From Fasciola hepatica (taxonomy: Eukaryota > Platyhelminthes > Trematoda > Plagiorchiida > Fasciolidae), in NCBI GenBank assembly GCA_948099385.1, contig CANUEZ040000069.1:496001-560000 (forward strand): 64,000 bases of DNA. The letters are read 5' to 3'. The notes under the pieces were generated by a model. That model was not told where the DNA came from and ran no database searches. It was given only the letters and a program-made list of their open reading frames with translations. Position numbers and translations under genes: made by a program. Shown in pieces: positions 25,214-38,518 of the stretch. Position 1 is the stretch's first letter; the number at the start of each line of letters is the position of its first letter.

Positions 25214-28127
25214 AAAGCATTTGGCTTGACACCAGAATCACAAGGTTATGGCATGTAATCAGTGGTAACTGCTGTCCAGTATTCGGGGATAGAAAACGAA
25301 CAAAATAAGTAAATATATCGGTCAGAGCAACAGCACCTGGTCTCAAAAGTGATGATCATAAGCAATCAAGACCAAGACCTGAGTAATTTCGGAACTACGA
25401 AGAGGCTCTATTACCTCGGTAGAGAAAGGATATACGTGCATCCCATCTGGAATGAATGCAATTGGACAACCATATGATGGGTGGATGAATGCACTGTTTA
25501 TATTGTCAGCGTCAGCATCAAATCACACTTGTTTCGATGTATCTACGCAAAGAAACCGAAGGCCTTGCCATAATCGGTTGCTGTTTTGACTACATAGGAA
25601 CCGACTGGCATACAGTAACTCAGAGCTTTTCGTTTCTTTCTCATTCAAAGAGAAATGTATCTTACTTTCGAATTATCCCGGGCTTTATAGAAATGTTCCT
25701 TCAGTCTTCCAAATGATTTCAGCACCGGAGAAGTGGCACAGCCGTTACAAAAAAAGAGGGTTTCTAAGGGGCGGCTGCTGCGGTTGTTAGTGATAGTACT
25801 TGTTTTATTGCATCTGCATGTTTACGTACATTACAATTGCGCAGAATACGAGTTTGCGTGTGTGCTCGTTAAGTGGGTGTTCTTGATCCCCAATTACGCG
25901 TAGTTCGAGCATAAGCTGTATTGCGTTCACTGTGAGTAATGCGAGTACTCAGGCCTAATTATTCAATATTAAAGCAGCACAAGTCGGAAACTGATAAGAC
26001 CGTCTCCACGAAACATTCGACGCTGCCACTTAGTCACGATTAGAAAGAAAGCCAGGAAGATGCATGAAATTCGACTTGTGTACAAGAAGAACGTTGTCAT
26101 TTGGAAAGTTCCGGAGATGGATTTTTATTTAGGTGGTTTGCCCGAAAGGGTGAAAAGCAAATCGGGAATAAATCTTAGGCCTCAACAGAAGCAGACAGTG
26201 GTCACTTGTTGAGACAGGTGCACACAATTTAAGGGGGAATAATTCAGGATTACTGGCGATTGTCCTGTCCAAATTTGTTCACAGTTGCCTCCGGTTAGAT
26301 AAACACAAAATACAGTTAAATCAAACGCCCTGAGGGGTCGAGTTGAAGCATGACTGAAATTACCTACCACGATGTGCAAACTGCCATCTAACTAGGGTAA
26401 GTGGATTGCATTTGTATCCAATCCACTTCATCTCCCGTGTGCTTATTTGTTTTTTCCACTCCTACTGCGTCACACACTTCTAGCCCTGTGTCTGTGACAG
26501 TACAAAACGATGCTAGCCGTGTATTTCGCTCATATTTATGTACAGCCCATCCGATGGCTTCACCTGATCGCTCATCTATAAACCCTATTTTCCTAGTACA
26601 GTTAGACTTTCTCACTATTTGTAAACTGTCGTCCCCACTCACGTGTTTGTACCAGTCCTTTCATACTGTCTCTCCCTTATTGTCGTGTTTGCAGAACCGG
26701 ACTATTCTATGTATCCACCTATTTATGTTGTTGTGTTGGCTTAGCACTGAAACTCGGTATTCAGCCTACGTGATCACAAACTGACTTTCTGATCGAAACT
26801 CGGTTGTTCACTTGTTTTTTACAGCAACCTGATTGGATCTATGCACTGTTTTTCGTATCCTTGATTGACCTATTCGCTGGGCCTCATTTTACCGAGTTGC
26901 TAACCACCGGACTGTTGTCCCTGTCTACTTCGTTGGCGTTAAATTCGGAAGGCCCACTGCACTATTAGGGATAACCAGCACCCCCATCCTGATAAATGGA
27001 AGGGAGAATCACTTAAGGTCCTAATAGATCAGGTATGATAACAAGTCAGACGACTAAGGAATACAACCCACCACCAAATACAGTTTTAACCAAGATTCTT
27101 ACCATCTGTGTTATGCGTTCAACGAAAAATTGTATTGTTCCTTTGCTGGAGCCATCTTCGCTCTCCTTTATCCCAACCCATCTCTTTGTTCCTCATGAAC
27201 CAAAGTGCCATGAGACAGTTGGTCATGTCAGGGTTTGGAGATGAATAACCTTGGGGTAGTTGATAACGTTCAGATTACTGATGTGTTCCAAGATCGTAAA
27301 TCATTCTACCAACGACGGTTCGCGTGATACTCGGCCGCTTAATAATTTCATTTTCAAGGAATAGACAATGGGTTACGAAATTCCAACTGTCTGGATCATA
27401 CTAAAGTGTTGATGAGAAAAATTGTAGGTAACACAGAGTTTACAAATTATTTTGGTGAGGATAACATTACAATAGGAACCTAATATCAGTGCAGAGGAGC
27501 TTCGAAAGCTCATGTATGGCTTTGCGTGGTGAGGCCGAGTAATACAGTGAAAGGCACTGAGACCGATGTCATGTGGTATAGCAGGGTACACGGGAACCGA
27601 TACACAACGAACGATGGGGAATGTAACCGAACCAGAGTATTTTAAAGCCCAACCACATATATATAAATATATATATATATATATGTATAATAATGTGCTT
27701 TCACAGTGACAGATGCTATACGGGCTGAGCTATCACGCAACAGCCAATGGGCTGTGAACTACATGTATTAACATACGGCGGTGCAAACCTACACAACATC
27801 TGTTCTGAATTTAATCTCTGGGGCTGAACAGCACAAGGCTGAATGATATCTAGCGAGTTACTGACACTGGGACATTTTGGGATTCGGAAAAAGTAGGTGG
27901 ATTTTCCTCTATGAAAGATCCAGGTTCTCGTGCCGATAACACTTTCCATTCAGATCTTCCAAACTGGCAATACTAAGAAGACGCAGTGCCCAATACTCTA
28001 CGTCTTTTAATTCCATCATAGACTGATTTATTACTGATCACACCATTATTCAAGTCCATGGACCAAATGCAAGGTTATAAAATATCTGCGCCTCGCCGAT
28101 GAGTTATTGGAGGTAAAGGACTAAAGC
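25214..28127. other. Mostly unresolved DNA
   Basis: The part up to about 25480 may be further LINE sequence. From 26388 to 26784 both strands are open: 84 codons on minus (SGEAIGWAVHKYERN) and 127 on plus (Ser/Thr/Pro-rich). The plus strand there is strongly pyrimidine-biased, which by itself keeps both frames open. No exon is supported. Confidence 0.3.
27654..27690. repeat. AT microsatellite
   Basis: Interrupted run of (AT)n, reading CATATATATAAATATATATA and onward. Confidence 0.9.
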
Positions 28128-29496
28128 ATGCGCGAGAAATACTTTTTACCAGAGGTTGATGCCTACAAACACCAAATGCATTTAACCATGAAATGGGGGA
28201 AAATTCATGATGTTTGTCCTTTTTTGTTCCCTGAGGAAGAAAATGATAATCGCAGCCAAGATCACGTGATATGTCATAGGTAAGTGTTTTTGTTCGGTTA
28301 CTCAAGCAGTCAGAATGGATGGTATTCAATCAACCTTTCGATTGTTAACTGGTCTTCAGAAAGGTTATCCACCATAACCGAAGCGCCGACTGACTGCCGC
28401 CCATTCTGGCAAAGCTGTGTTACCGAACAACAAACACTAACTCATAATTGTCACCTACATGCTTCTCGGAAAACTAGGCTCTGCTAACTAGTAACAGTAC
28501 TGTTGTATTCGTAATCTGTAGCAGCGGAACACACATCTTTGCACTCGAGTTATTTAAAAGAATTCAATTGTAACAAGATTGTAGCTAGCAACTAAGCCAC
28601 AGGCAAGCTCGTGAATAAGCAAGTAAATCAGTGAGCAAGAGAATGAAACCGCTGAACTATATCAGCTTTCATGTGTAATCATGTAAGTCCAATGTCACAA
28701 GATCGACAGTCAATATTGCCCGTGCTGAGTGGTGAAGGAAGATCAGTACCAAGCAGGCACATAATCATACATGAGAGGAATGTTGATTGGCTGTTCGAGT
28801 AGTATGGGGGAATTTAACCAGACACAAAGAGTGCATCATTGCACACCTTTCAAATGGTAGATCGGTTAACAACAAGCGGCACTCCAGGTCAGAAACACTG
28901 AAGTGCGGAGTTGGAGCCAAAATTTCAATTGAGGTACAAATATATATATGTATATATATTCTTTGCAACGAAATGCAAACTATTCAACAAGTGGGTCACG
29001 GCCAATGAAAAGCTGCCAAATGGGGAAATGACCGGGGGTGGCGGGAATCGAATTCGGGTTGTTAGTATCCAAAGTCCACGACGATAGCCGGCTGACTACC
29101 GCCGGTCTTAATTTTACACTACACGGATAGATTTGTGAGCACCAACTTTCCCAGTCACTTCAAGAGGAGGACAACAAGCATGCTCACTGTGATATTGATA
29201 AGGTAAGTAAAGCAGGTAGCGTGTTTATTTTTGGCGATTCCGTCCTCCAGGTAATGAAAATACATACACAGGGTGCTTTTACAATTTTTATAACTGACTG
29301 CCTGTCCGGGCCGGTGTTTAAGCGAATCTCACCGATCAATTACCAGTCCACGTCTTCTCCACGACTACCCGCTCCTTTATTTTCTCGTGTTCGACAAGCG
29401 ATAGAGTTGGAACGGAAAGGCGGTTTCCTCGAAATATCAAAGAATACAAGCTGGAACCAGGAAAGTACGCTAAAATACGATCCTAGAGCATTTTAG
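28128..29496 (+). CDS. Candidate 3' end of an unknown gene (three exons seen)
   Basis: Three segments look coding. Exon a, 28128-28279, starts at ATG after a stop and reads MREKYFLPEVDAYKHQMHLT, then MKWGKIHDVCPFLFPEEEND. It ends at a strong donor (CATAG|GTAAGT) in phase 2. Exon b, 29155-29202, is a 48-base microexon (SLQEEDNKHAHCDIDK) between a strong acceptor (CTTTCCCAG) and a strong donor (AAG|GTAAGT), both phase 0. Exon c, 29323-29496, starts phase 0 with RISPINYQSTSSPRLPAPLF, ends DPRAF-stop, and has AATAAA 40 bases later. Exons b and c join in frame. Exons a and b differ in phase, so a small exon between them is missing or they are unrelated. A tRNA-like repeat lies in the intervening intron. 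The tail is Ser/Pro-rich then basic. No family recognised. Confidence 0.45.
29031..29103 (-). repeat. tRNA-like repeat head (degenerate)
   Basis: The minus strand reads GGCGGTAGTCAGCCGGCTAT near a box A and GAATTCGATTCCCGCC as a box-B-like T arm. The arm pairing is poor, so this is not a working tRNA. It differs from the ribozyme-linked tRNA-like block elsewhere in the window. Confidence 0.4.
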
Positions 29497-29535
29497 TGTT
29501 TCAGAACATCAAGGAGACGAAGCGGAATGGAATGT

Positions 29536-29541
29536 AATAAA
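29536..29541 (+). promoter_or_regulatory. Poly(A) signal AATAAA
   Basis: Lies 40 bases after the stop of the candidate gene ending at 29496; a second copy follows about 16 bases on. Confidence 0.4.
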
Positions 29542-31508
29542 CTTGGAACGTAATAAACTCGATTCATCATGGAAATTGACGAAAGCTAAAGCAGCTGCCG
29601 TTTGGCTTTCCAATGCTTGGCTGTGCATTTAAAAGCTGTAAGTCAAGGTACTTCAACTGATCTGCAATAGATCCAACGTTACTCTACGAGTGGGATATGA
29701 CACACGGTGACTTGGCGACGTAGCACAAGAGACTTAACCCATATCATCCATATCCCTTTTCAACTATAAGCTTTTTCATTCAGCAATTGCTCAGTTTAAT
29801 ACATTGTCGAAAATGAATCCTCCCTCTGCTTACCATCCGTTATCTGCAAATAGTCAAAAACACCCGATTTACGTAGGCTTATGTATGAGAGAATAATATT
29901 AACACAAACGGTCTTTTTCACCAATTACATTCTTTATCAGATTACCACATCTAAGCATAGTATCACCGGATGAAATTTACCGCAATTTATCTTTTAGACC
30001 AACGCATAATGTGAGTTCCATTCACACGAATAATAATAGCTATGGTCTAATATAATAATCCGCAAAAAGTAAGACATTCTTCTGGGAGCTCAGGTTACAT
30101 TATCTTTGATCTTTCAAATGTTTATACGCACATGGGTAATTGTTCTATTTATCTCTTTGATTATTAATCTGTTGTGCCCACATTCAATAGGACCGAAAGC
30201 GTTTATCTCCACCAGGCGTCCAGTTCTCATCTAGGATTTAAATGAAAGAAATAAAAATTAATGAGTATCAAAATATTGACAAGATTATGTTCACTGTGCG
30301 TGTGACTCTAGTTTGTCATGACCCAAAAGCATAACTGGTCATTCGTCTTTGATCATATTTTATGATATCAACGATAGTTTCTACACCCAGTCAGTAGGAA
30401 AACGATATTCGCCACTTCCACTATAAACATTTTAAAGCATCTCTTGATGAAAAAATTTCAAAATTGGTTGAAATTCTATGACAGTCTGGTGACCTTTATG
30501 GCAATCCATTTATTGTCTCTGCTCTGTCACTTGGCCCTGAGTGAAAGAAGTAAAAATAATCGTCTGACCTCAATGTGAACTTATTCCCCATCTCTCATTT
30601 TATATATGTATATGCATATTCGGCTCGCTTCCCCTTCGCCATCGTGCCTGTTTTCCATGCACGTATTACTCATATGAGTGTTATTTCAGTACCTCCAAAC
30701 ACACAGGCCCTCTCAAAACTGATGCACGTGGACGCGTGATAAACACTTTTTGTTTTTGTACTTGATAGATTAGCACAGAACCACCTAATTTTATATCTAA
30801 GACTACTAGCATATAATGACGAGGTTTTAGGACAATAAAACTTAGGGTCTGCTTGTTTCTCTAGAACATATATACTCAAATTTCAGACGAGAGCCCATAT
30901 TTTCCACTATCTGTTGGCCACATCCGTGACGGAAGTTGATTCTCTGAGGGAAAATAAAGCAAGACATGTTTACATCTAAGTAACCCAGACAACAATGAAA
31001 ACACAAAGTTCACGCACAATTATTTTTGTTACCGTGACTTTATTCTTCATCATTTCTCAAAGTCGATTTAGCTTAGGGATGGCCATTTTGACTAATAAAT
31101 AATTTTAAATATTGCTTCAACACATGTTGCGTTTTCAACTCCAGAAGTCATTGTGGAGGTAGATCATTGGATTTTCTATTTATTCGGCTGCAACTGTATG
31201 AACAGGACCTTAGAGGTGCGCACATCTTTACCAGTCTGAAAGTGGATTATGAACAGACAAAGCCGTTTGCATGAATAAATTTATGAGAATCTAGTGGAAA
31301 GTAGCATGAAGCGTTATTCTGAAACACCGGTACCCACCCAGACGATATTCTTACGTTGAAATCGAGGAATATTCCAGTTGTAATTGGGAATATTTTACAA
31401 CTAACTTAGAAGCTTTCAACTGAATTTCTTCAACCAGTAATATTGGTCTGTTCGATTTCTCGGTAATCAACGGGACCCTTTTATTGAGTAAATACTAAAA
31501 AAGAATTT
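29542..31508. other. No gene recognised
   Basis: AT-rich DNA with short open frames only. Confidence 0.4.
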
Positions 31509-31573
31509 CATGTAATGGAAAATCCACTTGCATTTTTCACATCGAAAAATGCAAGTGGATTTTCCATCACATG
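31509..31573. repeat. Near-perfect hairpin (30-bp arms, 5-base loop)
   Basis: The arms 31509-31538 and 31544-31573 are reverse complements with one mismatch. The inner 23 pairs (TGGAAAATCCACTTGCATTT and on) are perfect, with loop ACATC. The size is like a small hairpin precursor, but perfect pairing suggests a recent inverted duplication or a copying or assembly artefact as strongly as a functional RNA. Confidence 0.95.
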
Positions 31574-34500
31574 AGATTCAGGCTCCTCGTGCCAACACTA
31601 CATTCCCTGAAAAATGAATTTGTTCCAACCCTCCCACGGTTCCACACACACCAAGGACAAGCCTGCAAAATAAAGTGATCCCCCAAATAACAGGCTTGCG
31701 ATTTGAATGTCCAAATAAAAGTAATACGTGTCCTTCTTTGTTCGGCTTTCAGTGCAGCCCTCATGTCATCTTGCACTAGCTCCGTTTTAAATGAACACAG
31801 CATTATTTTGAGTACAGCTTTTCCGACATCATCTTCGTATTTTCGATATACTTGGTCTTCTGTTTCTATTATATGTATTTATGAAGGCTTTTTGTGATTT
31901 ATCCAATAATAAGTGTTCCTCATCAAGGTTAAATATCAGATAAAACCTGCCACAAAAATCCGAAGTTGTGAGCCTTCGCATTTCTACTCTGGTCGCCATT
32001 ATGGAGGCGCCGAGAAAATTCAGTCCTGATGGATCTCTTCAATGATGTTGTGATAACGAATAAGTTGTTAAAGAAAAGCACCCGAATGAAGTAAATACGT
32101 AGTTTTTGTCATCGGTAGGATGTATTCTCAGACTATGCAAAACGTAGAGGTTCCGGAATCGGCAGGAGTTTCTCTTGAAATTTCCCTATGTGCTGACAAA
32201 CCTATTTCTATTGAAATCTTCAGGAGGGACACTTATCTAAATAATAACATATAAACTATTGGTAATTATCATTGAGTCGTGGTTATCATTATTATTAATT
32301 ACTTATTATTGATAATTGATAATGTTGATCCTGTTTACCTGCTTAATCTCGCTTTGGTGAGGTTTAGCTTTCATTGCTCAGATCATCTCATCTTGGCAAC
32401 CAAGGTAACACATATCCGCCTATCAGTAGTGCCGTGTATAACCAACCTAAAACAGAGCAAACATTCATGAGCATTAAGTGCTCCATTGATCTTACCTTAT
32501 TACCTTATTAAAGTAGTTAAACTGAATCTATATACCAGGGAAATTTTTCATTTCTTCACAATCGATCATGTGTAAACCACACATATTTTCATGTATTCCC
32601 CTGTTCAAATATACTTTCTATTTGACTGAGGAAATAATGTTGGTAAGTAGCTTCATAAAGACAGGTTTGGAAATACACGCCGTTCTTTAACATCTATACA
32701 GTTAAGCCGAAAAGGATTTCTGAAAGCTTCCTTTTTCTTGTACGAAGAAAGTATTGCCAGGTTATGGCAGCACAGATCGCATGCCAGCTAGTAGACCCAG
32801 CAGGCAGCCACAACACTGAATCCAATTTAGTCGTCGTTTTGGAGAAAATATTTTAAAAGGAGACTAATGAATTATTACAAGAGTGTCATAAAACCCAAAA
32901 AATTAGGTAGTTTTTTTATTTTGAACATGGTAATCGATATCTTACTTGAAATGGAGAGCTCTAAGAGTTCATTGATTTGATTTGGAGAAATGAAGCCTAC
33001 CTATAACTCGATGTCTTGATAACTGATCTCTCGAGCGCAAGATCTGTACACAGCAAAAATCTACATTAAAAGTACCCTTTACTGGTAATCACTGTCAAAC
33101 AACCCCATTTTATGGGAAAAACCAGAAAGATTTTTGTTTCTAGTTTTAGCGAGTTACTCCAAAAAGTGGTTCATAATTCTCAAAACTGAAGTGAGGCCTA
33201 TCTACTGCGAATTTCAGTTTCTGATTCTAATCCTCCAGTAACAAAATATGAATATGTGACAATCAATCTACAAAATTCAGGAGCGATTCATCAGTAGGTA
33301 ACGGAAACCATAGAAATCGTGTAGAGAGTCATCGGGTGTGCACACCAACCGAGCCTACACTGCGGTAAACAGCGGTGCGCCAAACACTTAGACTTCAGAC
33401 AATCCAGGGCAGAACCTAATTGTTCGCTGAGGAACAAAGCTACACGATAAGATACTTTTTTACTAATAAATTTCTAACCATAACCATCCGTCACCCAGAT
33501 GGTGATCCAATTCTTTAATGGACGACTATTTCTTCTGGACTTTAGGAACTCAGTATCATTTGAAATTCTTTAGTTCTGTGTATATCCACCAAGCAGATTA
33601 TGCTAACATCGTACACATTCGCTCAACAACAAAAACTCGGTACACCTGCGCTCGGGTTTCTGCTGTAACTCGGATTCCATGCGCTGCCAAGTCAGGATAT
33701 GCCAATCCAAATGAAAAAACTATGGATTGCCTGACACAAGCCAGCCACAATATATAGTGATACCAAACACCTACTTATAGGATGTGTTTCAGATTTTCGG
33801 TTCTGGTAGTCGATCCCTCGGTGACTGTTCGTGTTGTTGGTGTGTTTACTTCGAGGATGCAAAATAAAAAACAATAGATTTGAATGAGGTGAAATTTTGT
33901 TTTGATATTTATTTCAGTGTCGCGCTTTCTGAATAATTCACTATAAACCTGCCGTGGATCTGAATGCAAGTTTCTTGTGACTTTCAGGTTTTCAGTACAG
34001 TTGCTCAAGCCGAGTCCGCGATAGCAAGTGGAACTGGCACATATCTCAAATTTTCCACGGATAGTGAGTCATGAAATTATACTCCAGGTAGTTGACAAGT
34101 TAGTACACGACTAAGAACGAACCAAGTTTCAACTATTTTCTTATTTGATTCTAATGATTTCTATACGGTGTTTGTAAATAGATGGCTGTTCCATTTTTAT
34201 TTCGGCTACTATGCTCTGATGATTTGACATCCGTACGTAAACTGCAATTCACCCACTGACCATCCGGTGTTTGTATATTGGTACCATACATTTTATGTGT
34301 GGGCGCAGATGTGATTGATCAAGTCGAATCACATGCTTGAAGCCTGGTTGGTTAGTGGGCAGGTGTGAAAGGTAGGCAGTAGGTTGTCCGTCAAAGGTCG
34401 GTGGGAACAGTGACGTGTGATAGACTGATTGATTCATGGGCACACGCGTGACGACTGCAGTGATTTGTCGGACGTGTGGGCCTTGTCATTGATTGGTATT

Positions 34501-35240
34501 CACAAAGTACCATGTCCGTAGATTGGGAGGAATGCTGACTGCAGCCTCACGGATGACGTGGTTTCAGGGAGATTTCTGACATTCCGACAATTATTATGAG
34601 GACAAAATCTGGCTTTTTTGAATAATGAGTATTGTGGCGGTGGCCATCTTCGTTCATACTTTTACCACGTTTATTGTTTAATTGAGCGCTGACTGCCAAA
34701 AGCGGTTGCCATTTGACCGTTGCTCTTGCGCACGCTCTCACGCACGCTCCCAAATACACGCTAACCACTATCTCTCCCAATCGCCTTCTCGTTCTTACGG
34801 GTCGTGGAGAATACTGTACTGGTTAACATATTCTTGTAGTGCCGCACATTAGAGTGACATGCAGGTGGTCCACGCAGTACAAAGGACCGAAGTACGCGTT
34901 TGCTAAGGAAAGTGCGAAGTAAGGTCTAATCAACCTTACAGTACCTTAAACTCATTCATATTTTTGATTATCATCTCTGCCACGTATTTTCGAAACTATT
35001 TGAAGGAAAATAGGTACTACCGTTAAGTAGCAATAACAGCAACCTACTATAAGCGGCACATAATTGAGCTGGGTATGATGGTCAGTAACAAGCCATTGAT
35101 TGCGGATCGACACTTCACTTAACGATTACACATTTTCAACTAAAATGCTAAGACCAGCCACCAAAATAATTTGAAACCATCAAAGTGAACTGCGTATAAT
35201 ATCACGGTTGAGAATAGTGAACATTCTAATATAACCTCAC
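31574..35240. other. No gene recognised
   Basis: AT-rich DNA. An ATG-started frame at 33518-33757 (+, 79 codons) has no motif or splice support. Confidence 0.4.
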
Positions 35241-35409
35241 CCGAACTTAGCAACGCATTTACATAGCTCCGCCGAAAATCCGTTTTCACTCGAATTTCAA
35301 CAACTATCACTTTCGACGGAACTTCGAATTTTCGCTTTCGATTATTACAAGTTATAAGCCTGCAGTTTGTTAGTGCTTTAGCATTTTCTGCCACGGTTAA
35401 ATAATCCAT
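35241..35409 (-). CDS. Candidate first coding exon on the minus strand
   Basis: An ATG at 35409 opens a frame MDYLTVAENAKALTNCRLIT, then CNNRKRKFEVPSKVIVVEIR, then VKTDFRRSYVNALLSSG. It ends at a donor TTCGG|GTGAGG, phase 1. The segment is basic and mildly hydrophobic with no domain I recognise. The frame continues open to 35140, so it may instead be an 89-codon unspliced frame. No following exon was found. Confidence 0.3.
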
Positions 35410-36215
35410 GTGGAACGATGAACTGTTTCCTAGGTGCCATTCAGGAGTTGGTCAAAAAGGATGAGCAAATAATAAAGATCTCCATTTTAAAGGTAGATCC
35501 GAGCTCTTAGAATTAACCACATGATTGATTTCATCCAAGGTTTTATGCTGTCCTCAGGTTGACTAATGAAAATGTACTTGCACCTAGTTCAATTCGGAAC
35601 AATGTTTCGACCAGGAACGAAGAGGTATTGAGATTTGTCCGATAGTGGTACAGAAAGAGGACCAACAAAGTCGCATTTATAACTTGACTGCCCAGAAAAA
35701 AAATGCGTAGATAGATCTAATACATTCTTTGAAATAAGGAATGTTAGTTACTTGCTGATGGCTAAGAATTACCCAAAAAGATGAGTAAACCGCATATTCA
35801 AGGAACCCGCATTATTCAGCTTATAACCACGGCTCACTCTATCTCGCAGTTATTCCTACATTCTATAAATAAACGTGTTATACTCTTTGGTAACATAATT
35901 AATAGATTACCAGAGGGGATCGTGACGAATTCATGCCACAAAACTACCAAATATTGTAAAGGTGTGATATTGGAACCGGAAATAGTCTGATTTGAAAATA
36001 CGTGTCAATGGTGCACGTTCACTGATCTCGGTGTCGTTGATTTAGGATCACTCCCATAGTTCAAACAATGCTGTCTTCCTAATGTACTGGTTTGTGGTTA
36101 GAGAATCTATGATGAACGTCATCTAAAATGCGGGTATGACACTCGTCTCCTGCCTCGGAAGACTTCCGAAAGTTGTGATAACTTCCAAACACTGTGAATG
36201 CGGACAATTTTCCAG
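35410..36215. other. No gene recognised
   Basis: Short open frames only. Confidence 0.4.
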
Positions 36216-36460
36216 CCGCTACCAACCACGTCACACCTTCATTGGCCTCACCACGTTTATATTCCGATGAGACGCATTCGTTGATTGCATATTCACTGTT
36301 TACTTGTATTTATTACGGATTTTGTTGTAACGCATTCTTCAATGTTTTCATCACAATTGGCGTCGATATTACTCATTTATGTAATACATTGCTTTCAGTT
36401 TCGCTTTCGTTGGGGTTGTTTGCACTCTTAACACGACGGACCACGAATCGGATAATGTAA
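36216..36460 (+). CDS. Candidate terminal exon with membrane segments
   Basis: A strong acceptor (GACAATTTTCCAG) precedes 245 bases open to TAA at 36458-36460 (phase 1 start). The peptide has a Ser/Thr-rich start (NHVTPSLASPRLYSDETHSL). Two hydrophobic stretches follow (CIYYGFCCNAFFNVFITIGV and LLSVSLSLGLFALL), then a basic end TRRTTNRIM. This suits the last membrane spans of a multi-pass membrane protein, but I cannot name the family. Hydrophobic AT-rich frames also arise by chance. Confidence 0.35.
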
Positions 36461-37702
36461 AGTACTGGTGTGATGCGCATTTCTCATCACAGTATTCGAC
36501 TCTGCCCGGGATGTCATAACGTGGATCTGATAACTCCAACTAGTCATTCGTACAATTTGCGTAGCTGCTGAGCTATTCGAGAGAAATGAGTTTACCATTT
36601 GGATTTTATTGGGACCAGAGATTTTTTCCAATTCACACTCATCGACACTACTTTAAATTCTAGTCGATCTTTCCATCGACAAGATATTCCGTAATGTTAC
36701 ATGGTCGGCACAGTGAAACACTTATTTCTTGGTGGTACCTCCAGAATTTCCAGTCTAACAGTGAATTCCACAAAACAGTTATTTCAAAACTTCGGATATT
36801 CTAGTGCTAATCCTGAGCACAATGTAAACATTTTATTGAGCATAACGCACAGTATGTCTTGAATATTTTCGATTAACAATGACTACTTGCTCGTGGATCT
36901 TAGCCTTTTACAAAATGCACTTGATTCTATTTTGCACATAAGATCAACGTTGTTCTTACACACAATGATTTCCATCCATCACACTAGAGTTGATGGTAGA
37001 TCACTGAACTCGGAATAGGTTGGTTCGTTCATTCGGTGACCGATCAGAATATATACCGGATAGACAGTTGTAAATGTCCGGGAAAACTTGGGTAAGTGGA
37101 ATAATCTAAAGTGCAATTGCACAAAGAACATGCACATGGATGATGATAAAACCGGGTGTTAACCGCAGAGAATAAAAGCGGAGTGGCCGATGTACATATG
37201 TCCATATCCATCTGGTGACGTGTGAAGCATTTCTCGTGTACATAAGACGCAGGCATAAGTGATATTCCATCAACTGATTGGAAGTACTGTGTTCTCTTGG
37301 ATGAGAACATCCTTAAGGGGTAAGAAGAACTGGTCTGTTTAAATGTTAAATTCTTCATCACACATTGTGTTATTGTTATACTGAGATCATGAAAGAGAGT
37401 CAATATTTAATTAATGACGGGATTCACAGTTTCACAGAATTTATTCATAAAGATCGCTTCAAGATGTCGGGGATTTCGATGGACTTTGATATTTCTCTGT
37501 ATCCAAATGAGTTGTATTTGTTTACTTGCAGCATATTACGCGCAGGGTATTACGGATTATTCGAGAGAAAAGAATAATTAGATGGCACTCTTGCTATGTA
37601 TCTGAGTTGCATTCAGGAAGCCCCGCTGAAAGCTTTTGATCGAACTTACTGATATCAAAATTACGAATTTGAATTGGTGATAAATAAAAGGGCGGCGGTT
37701 GT
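36461..37702. other. No gene recognised
   Basis: An open frame at 37365-37577 (+) includes an ATG (MKESQYLINDGIHSFTEF) but has no supporting context. Confidence 0.35.
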
Positions 37703-38518
37703 GCATGTCCAAGCGTGACCTATTCTGTTCTAACTGTTTTATTACGTTTGAAAATCTGTGTTCACTCAAACATTCACAACGGGAAGTTGGTTTAAAAAGA
37801 GATTCCGCTGTGAACATATTATCAGGTTAGAGGAAATATTTTTTTCTTCTATTCGCAAACGACACAACCAGCGTTAAAAACGTGTACGTTTTCTTCAAAA
37901 TAGAGCACCATCTCAGATTAGTCAACAAAACAATACATGAACGCGAATTCACCCCGTGCCGTGTTTGCGTATTTCAGTACGAGATCAGATAATTCAGCGA
38001 ACACTGAGAACTATATACGAGTAATTGCAGAGCGTATTACATGCATGTGTTTACTCCTCATTTCATTTTGCTATCGTGTTATTGTTGCATTGATAACTGG
38101 TAATGTGACAATAAAGAAACTGCGAAACTGAGCTATTGTAATTCTCTGCTACTGACTTGTGGATTCTGTTTGAAATCGAGAAATCAATGTGTTGTGCTCG
38201 GTAAGTAAATAATTCTCCATTTATACTTGCCGATTTGTGTTGGATTAAAACACCCTGATTACTGGATGTATCAAGTGCAACGGCACGCGTCAGTTCATTC
38301 AAAAAGACAAGTGGGTCAAATCGCTTCACAAACGAATAACTTATGGATTGACCAAGAAACTGTGTGGCATGCAAGCTCGTTTCCTTTCATGTCGTTAAAT
38401 GTTGCTTCAAGTTCATTCGCGGGAATCTAGGCATTGTGACTGCGTCAGGTCTGAAGATTTTACTGGGTCTATGTGAGCACCCAGTTTCTTTTCTGTGGAG
38501 TAATATTTGATACATTTC
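37703..38518. repeat. Left arm of a 0.8-kb inverted repeat
   Basis: Reverse complement of 39538-40338 with few substitutions and one short length difference: about 17 bases around GTAAGTAAATAATTC at 38200-38215 are missing in the other arm. Open frames in the arm, such as MNANSPRAVFAYFSTRSDNS (37937, +) and MFTAESLFKPTSRCECLSEH (37817, -), recur in the other arm. Similarity fades at the outer edge near 37703. Confidence 0.9.

Noticed and set aside
29031..29103. Functional tRNA gene
   Set aside because: T-arm strands do not pair and the acceptor stem is not convincing; treated as a tRNA-like repeat.
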